Source: JAJRRH01 sp047638815 (GTDB lineage Bacteria > Bacteroidota > Bacteroidia > Flavobacteriales_D > JABDKJ01). Taken from it: DNA of 24,664 nt. A model generated the notes under the pieces. The model did not search any database, was not told the origin of the DNA, and worked only from the letters and a program-made list of their open reading frames with translations. Of the stretch, positions 15,623 through 22,123 are shown in pieces (position 1 is the stretch's first letter; the number at the start of each line of letters is the position of its first letter). The position numbers and the translations under genes were made by a program. The DNA lies in contig JBLIMR010000043.1 of assembly GCA_047638815.1 (NCBI GenBank), positions 1 through 24,664 of the forward strand, given 5' to 3'.

Positions 15623-16225
15623 ATGAAAAAAGCAATGGCTATACTCGTTATTGGATTACTTACTCTAAGTTTTCAGACAATAACTGAAATGGACTCTGAA
15701 GAGAAAAAGTTTGATGTTTGTATTTCTGAGGATGAAATGGAGATGTATGATCTTATCAATGACTATCGTAAATCAAAAGGATTACCCCATATACCACTAT
15801 CAAGATCATTGAGTTTTGTAGCACAGGAACATTGTCGTGATTTGAGTGATAATTATAAACGTAGCAAGAAATGTAATTTACATAGCTGGTCGAAAGAAGG
15901 CGAATGGTCTTCATGCTGCTACACGGCCGATCACAAGCAAGCGGAATGTATGTGGTACAAACCTCGTGAGCTTACAGATTATGATAGTGAGGGTTACGAA
16001 ATCGCATTTGCAAAATTTAGATCAGACAATTCTATCCCACCGATGGAGCCAGAAGAAGCGGTTGATAGCTGGATAAAAAGTAAAGGGCACAACTCTGTCA
16101 TGATCAACAAAGGTGGATTCAAAAACTTAACCTGGAATGCTATGGGTGTAGGCATGCATAACGGGTTTGCTTCTGTTTGGTTTGGAGTAATAGAGGATTC
16201 GAAAATTCCATTAAAATGCGATTAA
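15623..16225 (+). CDS. Secreted CAP/SCP-domain protein, cysteine-rich
   Basis: The 200-residue protein has a signal peptide (~1-21) and a single CAP (SCP/PR-1-like) domain: the first helix YDLINDYRKSKGLPHIPLSR (~42-61), H87 in NLHSW, E126 in GYEIA (the position of the family's GENIA motif), H156 in KGHNSVM and a final VWFGVI strand. The His/Glu set matches the conserved CAP cavity, which binds divalent metal or lipids in studied members. Seven cysteines (33, 71, 84, 98, 99, 109, 199) are present in the mature part, unusually many for a bacterial CAP domain, suggesting disulfides in the periplasm or outside the cell. It is divergent from the GNAT gene and meets the binding-protein gene tail to tail with a 19-base gap, splitting two minus-strand transporter operons. 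Confidence 0.83.
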   Translation: MKKAMAILVIGLLTLSFQTITEMDSEEKKFDVCISEDEMEMYDLINDYRKSKGLPHIPLSRSLSFVAQEHCRDLSDNYKRSKKCNLHSWSKEGEWSSCCYTADHKQAECMWYKPRELTDYDSEGYEIAFAKFRSDNSIPPMEPEEAVDSWIKSKGHNSVMINKGGFKNLTWNAMGVGMHNGFASVWFGVIEDSKIPLKCD

Positions 16226-16244
16226 TCATCTCCTTGACACAAAC

Positions 16245-17363
16245 TTAGTTGTTAGCTATGATGAAATACTCGCCCTGATGTTCAGGCAATAATGTTGGGT
16301 GAATAATTCTAATCATATCCGCCAAAATAACTTCAGGTTGCATGACTGCTGCACCAAAGTAATCGCTGCTTGTCGTATTACAATAAAAGACATTTCCTTT
16401 TTCAATTGCCTTTAACGATTTCAATTTTTCGCTGGCTTCACCGAGCGCTTTCAAACTGACATCTACATTCGTAATCTTACCCCAATAATTTACATCTTCT
16501 GCTCTTTTAAGTAATACCTCCATGTCAACTTGTTGATTGCTCTTGCCTTTGAAATCAGAAAAAAGATAATGCCCTCCTGCGTCTCTAATGAAAGTGGCAA
16601 TTAAACTTTCGCCTCCAGGCATATGCCAAACACCATTCTCCTCCGAACCAATAAGAACCATAGGCATAGAGGAAAGAAATGCCCCCTTGGTTTTCAGACT
16701 CAGATACTTTTTTTCTATTTCAGAAAAAATTTCATTTGCTTTTTCATCCTCACCATAAAATGCCCCAAAGAACTTAATCCATTCCGCCCTTGCCAATGGC
16801 GTTTCTTCTAAATATTCAGACACTAAGATCAAGGGCATATTTACAGATTTAAACTTCCCCAAATCACTCATAGCAAATGGATAATTTGTGAAGGCCTTCG
16901 ATCCGGTCGCAATCAATTTTTCCAAATCCACTTCTTCAGCGCCCGAAATGTTTTCTGTGAAACCTGATTCGATCTGACTCGTTATAGCTGGATCTTGAGC
17001 ATACTGCGCCCAGGACATTCCCTTGATGTTCTTCTCCAATCCAAGGGAGATAAGAAAGGCAGAATGTGTCGTTGAAGCGATTGAGAGATCTCCAAGAGGA
17101 ACCTGAAAATGATTCTTAGCGTCCTCATGTTTTATGTTCGACTTTGATAAATAATAAGTGTCTAATACCTGTCCTTCTCTCTCTAGATCATAGAGGATGA
17201 TTTTAGTTTCGCTGCCATCTTTAGATTTATATACCTCAAAACCTTTAGCGTAAGAAAGTTCAACTTTATGGTATTCAATACTAACAGATTTCTTCTCAAC
17301 TGTTGAGGATGAAGAACAAGAATGCAAAAGAATAATCAGAAATGCTAATCGAAGAAATCTCAT
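16245..17363 (-). CDS. ABC substrate-binding lipoprotein, iron-siderophore/cobalamin type
   Basis: The 372-residue protein has a lipoprotein signal with lipobox LLHSC (Cys16) and a Ser-rich tether. The mature part fits the PF01497 (FepB/BtuF/HmuT) fold: the first-lobe segment STTHSAFLISLGLEKNIKGM (~92-111), EEVDLEKLIATGSKAF (~143-158), the long bridging helix region around LARAEWIKFFGAFYGEDEKANE (in two stretches), and the second-lobe end MQPEVILADMIRIIHP. It should bind a metal chelate, heme or cobalamin and hand it to a FecCD permease, presumably the one at 14049-15065. Oddly, it is not in that operon but is the last gene of the MacAB-like exporter operon, 14 bases after the adaptor gene. 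Confidence 0.83.
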   Translation of the reverse strand: MRFLRLAFLIILLHSCSSSSTVEKKSVSIEYHKVELSYAKGFEVYKSKDGSETKIILYDLEREGQVLDTYYLSKSNIKHEDAKNHFQVPLGDLSIASTTHSAFLISLGLEKNIKGMSWAQYAQDPAITSQIESGFTENISGAEEVDLEKLIATGSKAFTNYPFAMSDLGKFKSVNMPLILVSEYLEETPLARAEWIKFFGAFYGEDEKANEIFSEIEKKYLSLKTKGAFLSSMPMVLIGSEENGVWHMPGGESLIATFIRDAGGHYLFSDFKGKSNQQVDMEVLLKRAEDVNYWGKITNVDVSLKALGEASEKLKSLKAIEKGNVFYCNTTSSDYFGAAVMQPEVILADMIRIIHPTLLPEHQGEYFIIANN

Positions 17364-17377
17364 GAAGTTAATTTCTG

Positions 17378-18535
17378 CTAGTGATCTGACGGTCCTTTTT
17401 TCTCCTTATCATCAATCTCGGCATTGTGGTTTTTCACTTCATCGCCTTCATTAATTCCGGATAATACCTCAACCATTATACCATCAGATAATCCCAACTC
17501 AACATCTCTTTTCTCATATTTATTTTCCCCTACTAAGATTTCTACAAATGGTTTTTTCTTATCTTCTTTTTCACCATCTTCTTTCTTCTCATATTGTATG
17601 ACACTTTCCGAGATGGTCCAAACTGAATCTCTTTGATCGATAACAATATTGGCGTTTGCAGAATATCCCGCTCGGATGAATACATCATCCGGAAATTTCA
17701 TTGCTGCCTTTATGTCGAATTGTATTGCTCCGTTTTCCTCAACCCCTTTTGGTGAAACGTACTCTAGATTAGCCGTAAAATCTTCACCTTCAATCGCACC
17801 AACACTAACTAATATTTCCATTCCTTCCTTTAGTTTTTCGATTTCAGATTCATCAATCTTACCATCAAAAATCATATCCCCCATATTTGCAACAGTAGCG
17901 ACTGTTGTTCCATCATTAAAATTATTCGCTTCAATGACCGAGTTCCCAACTTCCAGTGGCACATCCAGAACCATACCATTCACAGTGGATTTCACCAATG
18001 TATTAGTGCTTTTCCCGGAACGGCTACTCACGCCCTTTTTGATTATTTGCAACTGATCTTTGGCTGCTAATAGTTCCTCTTGTGCATTTTCTTTTGCATT
18101 CTGAAAAACTTGAAAAGTTGCTTGGGCTATAACTTCCTGATCGAAAAGATTTTTATTTCTATCGAAATCTCTTTTGGCGTTATCCAATGCAATTTTAGCT
18201 CTATTAACTCTGTTTTCAGCACTGGAAATATTGGCAACATTTGCGACAACTTTTATTCTGGCAATCACATCACCTTTTTTAATTCTATCTCCAGCAATGA
18301 CCATAATTTCATCAACGATACCCGAAACATTAGGCTTGATATCAATCTCTCTTCTTGGAACTACCGAACCAGTGGCAACTGTCTTCACCATGATATTATT
18401 CTTTTCTAGCATTTCCAACTCATACTTCTGCGGTTCTTCTTGTTCGTCCATGTATAACTTACTGAACACTCCAATAGCAACACCAACTACCAAAACAATA
18501 AACAAGACCAAAGCCGTTAAACATCCTTTTTTCAT
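17378..18535 (-). CDS. Periplasmic adaptor (membrane fusion protein), MacA/HlyD-like
   Basis: The 385-residue protein has one N-terminal membrane helix (~5-26). A lipoyl half-motif around PNVSGIVDEIMVIAGDRIKK (~68-87) follows. A coiled-coil hairpin (~100-165, rich in A, N, K, E and Q) comes next, then the second lipoyl half (NGMVLDVPLEVGNSV) and beta-barrel segments (VANMGDMIFDGKIDESE, VSVGAIEGEDF). The C-terminal membrane-proximal domain includes a charged insertion (EKKEDGEKEDKKKP) before the RDVELGLSDGIMVEVLSGI strand. MacA-type adaptors join an inner-membrane ABC permease to a TolC-like outer-membrane channel. No channel gene lies in the window. It is 22 bases downstream of the permease gene and 14 bases upstream of the binding-protein gene. 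Confidence 0.88.
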   Translation of the reverse strand: MKKGCLTALVLFIVLVVGVAIGVFSKLYMDEQEEPQKYELEMLEKNNIMVKTVATGSVVPRREIDIKPNVSGIVDEIMVIAGDRIKKGDVIARIKVVANVANISSAENRVNRAKIALDNAKRDFDRNKNLFDQEVIAQATFQVFQNAKENAQEELLAAKDQLQIIKKGVSSRSGKSTNTLVKSTVNGMVLDVPLEVGNSVIEANNFNDGTTVATVANMGDMIFDGKIDESEIEKLKEGMEILVSVGAIEGEDFTANLEYVSPKGVEENGAIQFDIKAAMKFPDDVFIRAGYSANANIVIDQRDSVWTISESVIQYEKKEDGEKEDKKKPFVEILVGENKYEKRDVELGLSDGIMVEVLSGINEGDEVKNHNAEIDDKEKKGPSDH

Positions 18536-18557
18536 ATCCTCAATTTTAATTCATTTA

Positions 18558-19817
18558 TCACGATCGAATCGCGTCAACTGGTTTTATTGCCACTGCTCTC
18601 ATTGCTGGAAGCAAACCTGCCAAACCACTAAAAAATATCATGAAAGCAAGTGCTGTTAGCACATCCTTCAATTTCACTCCTGGGTTCTTAAAACTACCTC
18701 CCCCATCCGCTGGCATATTTGACATCAACATGCTTATTAGTTCTAATATACCAACCCCTACTATCATTCCAATAAGTCCCGCAATAACAGTCAATAATAA
18801 AGTCTCTTTCATTACTTGAGCAATAATTATTCTTGGGGTTGCACCCATGGCTCGCCTTATTCCGAATTCTTGTGTTCTCTCTTTTACTGTGATCAACATA
18901 ATGTTAACGATACTTATGATTCCCGCAAAGAGGACCATGAACCCAATAAAAAAGGACAAAATGTTAATCCCTGTAAACAACATGGTGACCATACCAAAAA
19001 CTTCTTCAAGGTTAAAACTTCCGATGGCTCGATCATCTTCTGGGTGAATCTTTAGCCTTTTTCGCATGGCCTTCTTAACTGCGATATCCATTTCAGCGAC
19101 CGAGTAACCATCAGCGCTGAGCAAGGCCATCCATCCTACAATATCCCCATAGTTAAATGACTTCTGAAAAGTTGTGAATGGGATTGTTATTGACTCTAAT
19201 GCTTCGATTGCATCTTCACCGGTTTTGTATGGCTTGAATACACCAACCACCGCAAAGTTGATTCCATTAATTTGAATGTATTCACCCAAGCAATCATCAT
19301 CACCGAATAGTGTTATTCGCACCTGATCACCGATGATACATACTTTTCTTTTTTCGGATATATCGCCTTCATTGATCGATCGACCCTGAATCATATTTAT
19401 TGGCTCTACAATCGTATAATCAGGATAGTCACCGTGCACGGAGAAAGCACCAGTTTTATCTTTATAAATCACATTGTTCCCTCCTCTGAACCCTCCAAGT
19501 TGCACTCTTGGTGAAACCGTTCCTACTTCCGGTACGGATGCTTTTATGAATTCGACATCAGAATTTCTAAAATTATATTGTCTGCCAGTCTGAAAACCCA
19601 TATAAGGTTTAGTAGTACTTTGTGCCCACATGAACATGGAATTATTGGCGATTCCTTTCATGTCTTCCGTCACACCATTCTCAAGTCCATTTCCTGCTCC
19701 AACCATAATGAGAAGCATCATTATACCCCAAGCAACACCAATGCTGGCCATAACTGCACGAAGTGGTTTTCGTACAACAATCTGTAATATTTCTCTCCAG
19801 TTGTCTCTATCAAACAT
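18558..19817 (-). CDS. MacB-like ABC permease, second of a tandem pair
   Basis: The 419-residue protein starts MFDRDNWREIL, then has a first membrane helix (~20-42), a large periplasmic MacB_PCD domain (~45-285) and three C-terminal FtsX-type helices. The cytoplasmic motif between the first two of these is VKERTQEFGIRRAMGA. It lacks an ATPase domain, unlike E. coli MacB, in which ATPase and permease are fused. Its partner is the upstream permease at 19820-21049, to which it is clearly related, so the working exporter is probably a heterodimer with the separate ATPase. MacB-type proteins use ATP-driven periplasmic movement rather than a classic channel to push substrates out. The gap to the upstream gene is two bases. 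Confidence 0.88.
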   Translation of the reverse strand: MFDRDNWREILQIVVRKPLRAVMASIGVAWGIMMLLIMVGAGNGLENGVTEDMKGIANNSMFMWAQSTTKPYMGFQTGRQYNFRNSDVEFIKASVPEVGTVSPRVQLGGFRGGNNVIYKDKTGAFSVHGDYPDYTIVEPINMIQGRSINEGDISEKRKVCIIGDQVRITLFGDDDCLGEYIQINGINFAVVGVFKPYKTGEDAIEALESITIPFTTFQKSFNYGDIVGWMALLSADGYSVAEMDIAVKKAMRKRLKIHPEDDRAIGSFNLEEVFGMVTMLFTGINILSFFIGFMVLFAGIISIVNIMLITVKERTQEFGIRRAMGATPRIIIAQVMKETLLLTVIAGLIGMIVGVGILELISMLMSNMPADGGGSFKNPGVKLKDVLTALAFMIFFSGLAGLLPAMRAVAIKPVDAIRS

Positions 19818-19819
19818 GA

Positions 19820-21049
19820 TTATTCATCTTTGAGTGCCTCTACAGGCTTTATTTTTGCTGCTTTCAACGCTGGTATCATCCCAGAAATGGTTCCAGCAAC
19901 GACCAAAATAATAATGGCCAATAAACTTAGTCTAAAATTTACAGATGGATTTTGAAAAAATTCATGATCCACGTTATCTGAAATTACATTAAGGATTCCA
20001 ACACCAAATAAGAATCCAACCAAACCTGAAACAGTTGTCATTAAAACTGCTTCTTGAACGATCATTAAAACGATCGACCTAGGCCTAGCACCTAAGGCTT
20101 TTCTGACCCCTATTTCTTTTGTCCTTTCTTTTACCACAATGGTCATAATGTTGGATACACCAATAATGCCAATCATCAATGTTAAAAATCCAATGGCTCC
20201 AACAAAATATCTTATGCCTCGCATAACTCCAGAGAATGACTCGTATCGCTCACTCATGTCGATAATACGTAAGCCCTTTCTATCATCAGGGTGAATCGAA
20301 TGACTTTTTCTGGTGTAGTCTTCCAACTGTTTTGCAATCGCTGCCTGTCTTTCCACAGATTCATAATCAGTTTTCACCGCATACATGCTGAACGCATCCT
20401 TTCCTTGGCCGAATAATCTTTGACCTGTATTTATTGGGATGTAAGCTTGGCGATTTTCCCATCTTCCGTTAGGTTCGTCAAAAACACCTATGACCATAAA
20501 ATTGATCCCGCGGATGGTCATTTGCTTTCCAATTGGATCGTCATCACCGAAAAGATCATCACGTATGGTCGATCCTATAATCGTTACTTTCCTGTTTTTC
20601 TCAAGATCACCTTCGTTCAAAAACCGACCGGCAACCATATGTAAAAGCTCTACCCCAATGTAGCTTGGATGAACACACCTCAACCCAAAGTTCATCTTCT
20701 GTCCATCGTATGTCATGTCCGAACTCCAAAGGGTCATTCTTGCGGATGCATCGCTGATGTCTACAATTTCATTTTCGGCAAAAAGTCTATCGCTTTCTTG
20801 TAATTCAATTTGTCGATTGGATTTAAAACCATTGTATGGCAATGAGGTTCTGCCTGCTCTCACCCAAATAGAATTACTGGCGTCATCCATCATAGAATTA
20901 CCAGCTCCAGTTTCCAAGCCCTTTCCCATTCCTAATAAAACCACTAAAATGAAAATACCGACACTTACCGAAATAGAAGTCAACAGAGTACGCAATGGGT
21001 TGCTCGCCATTGAACTCAAAATCTCAATCCATTTATCTCTATCGAACAT
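19820..21049 (-). CDS. MacB-like ABC permease, first of a tandem pair
   Basis: The 409-residue protein starts MFDRDKWIEIL and has the same layout as its downstream neighbour: one N-terminal helix (~20-42), a periplasmic MacB_PCD domain and three C-terminal membrane helices, with the FtsX motif VKERTKEIGVRKALGA and the end SGMIPALKAAKIKPVEAL. The GLRCVHPSYIGVELLHMVAGR stretch (in two parts) and FGDDDPIGKQMTIRGINFMV are typical of the periplasmic domain. The pair most likely arose by duplication and forms a heterodimer. Gaps of two bases on each side show tight co-transcription with the ATPase and the second permease. The substrate is unknown. Confidence 0.88.
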   Translation of the reverse strand: MFDRDKWIEILSSMASNPLRTLLTSISVSVGIFILVVLLGMGKGLETGAGNSMMDDASNSIWVRAGRTSLPYNGFKSNRQIELQESDRLFAENEIVDISDASARMTLWSSDMTYDGQKMNFGLRCVHPSYIGVELLHMVAGRFLNEGDLEKNRKVTIIGSTIRDDLFGDDDPIGKQMTIRGINFMVIGVFDEPNGRWENRQAYIPINTGQRLFGQGKDAFSMYAVKTDYESVERQAAIAKQLEDYTRKSHSIHPDDRKGLRIIDMSERYESFSGVMRGIRYFVGAIGFLTLMIGIIGVSNIMTIVVKERTKEIGVRKALGARPRSIVLMIVQEAVLMTTVSGLVGFLFGVGILNVISDNVDHEFFQNPSVNFRLSLLAIIILVVAGTISGMIPALKAAKIKPVEALKDE

Positions 21050-21051
21050 TC

Positions 21052-21717
21052 TTATTGACTAATTATTAGACCATCTTTTAGATTAATAAGCCTGTCAGTC
21101 ATATCAGCAATATCATCCTCATGAGTTACTATGACAACAGTCATCCCTTCCTTGTTTACTTTTTTCAAAAGATCCATCACAGAACTAGAAGTTTCCGAAT
21201 CTAAAGCCCCAGTAGGTTCATCTGCCAAAATCACTTTAGGCTGAGTGATCAAAGCTCTTGCGATGGCAACTCTTTGTTTCTGACCACCAGACATTTCATT
21301 AGGCAGGTGATCTGCCCAATCTGCTAAACCTACTTTTTCCAAATACTCCAGTGCTTTTTTGTTTCGTTCTTTCCTTCCAACACCGGCATAGAATAATGGG
21401 AGGGCAACGTTCTCTACTGCGTTTTTAAAATTGATGAGATTGAAGGATTGGAAAACAAAACCCAGCATTTCATTTCTCAATTGAGCGGCTTTTTTCTCAG
21501 ATAAATTTTCCATATGCACACCATTGAGATGGTATGATCCAGTATCGTAATTATCTAAAAGACCCACAATGTTTAGTAAGGTGGATTTACCAGAACCTGA
21601 AGATCCCATAATAGAAACTAATTCTCCTGCCTTAATTTCCATATCGATGCCCTTCAAAACCTGTAACTTGTTTGAACCGACCGAATATGACTTCGTGATT
21701 TGCTTCAATGATATCAT
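21052..21717 (-). CDS. ABC transporter ATPase, MacB/LolD type
   Basis: I place the start at the ATG at 21717 (221 residues, MISLKQITKSY), where family members begin; a frame from 21759 adds 14 residues with no family match. Motifs: Walker A GSSGSGKST, the family-typical FVFQSFNLI after the Q-loop region, signature MSGGQKQRVAIARAL, Walker B VILADEPTGALD and the switch His in VIVTHEDD. This is the ATPase of a mechanotransmission-type ABC system (LolD, MacB and YknY relatives). It is the first gene of the five-gene minus-strand operon. Its leader holds only a one-mismatch -7 box (TATTTTTA, 21723-21730), which would make the transcript nearly leaderless. Confidence 0.9.
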   Translation of the reverse strand: MISLKQITKSYSVGSNKLQVLKGIDMEIKAGELVSIMGSSGSGKSTLLNIVGLLDNYDTGSYHLNGVHMENLSEKKAAQLRNEMLGFVFQSFNLINFKNAVENVALPLFYAGVGRKERNKKALEYLEKVGLADWADHLPNEMSGGQKQRVAIARALITQPKVILADEPTGALDSETSSSVMDLLKKVNKEGMTVVIVTHEDDIADMTDRLINLKDGLIISQ

Positions 21718-22123
21718 CGTTGTAAAAATAGTTTTTCTGTATTGTATCTCATTACTCAATACACAAATGGTTGTTTTGTGGTATTAATGGGGTTCTATTT
21801 TCACACGAGCAGTGTGGTGATCTTATAGTATTCATCTCCTTTAAATTGTAAATAATTTTAGCCTCAATGCATAAATAGCGTTCATACTCAACTTATTTTA
21901 CACCTACATAAATCACTGCAATTATTTGACTACAAGTTGCTTAACGGCTCAGATTGATCTTTATTACCAATGCTCCCATGGACACACCTATTAACCGCCT
22001 AAATCGCGAATTATTGCAATTATTAGGCATCCAATGGTTGACAATCATTCAATTTACTCTTAAGAAAAAGACTCATATATTTGGATGTTAAACCAAAGGA
22101 AAATTTTAAACAACAACTTTAAT
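21718..22123. other. Divergent intergenic region, 406 bases
   Basis: This holds the upstream regions of the exporter operon (minus) and the FG-GAP protein gene (plus). Visible items: a short palindrome CACAC-GAGCA-GTGTG near 21802-21816, an imperfect inverted repeat CCTAA...TTAGG near 21998-22027, and the promoter at 22053-22083. A 37-codon frame at 21978-22091 overlaps that promoter and is unlikely to be a gene. No tRNA or other RNA gene was recognised. Confidence 0.6.
22053..22083 (+). promoter_or_regulatory. Bacteroidota-type promoter for the FG-GAP protein gene
   Basis: A perfect -7 element TATATTTG (22076-22083) lies 19 bases after TTTA (22053-22056), one base off the TTTG -33 consensus. 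The predicted leader is about 35 bases to the ATG at 22124. Confidence 0.55.

Noticed and set aside
21718..21759. Upstream extension of the MacB-type ATPase by 14 codons
   Set aside because: Family members start at the MISLKQITKSY position, and the extension has no conserved features.
21978..22091. 37-codon plus-strand frame upstream of the FG-GAP gene (MDTPINRL...)
   Set aside because: It spans the best promoter match in the region, has no leader-peptide features and ends after the predicted transcription start.
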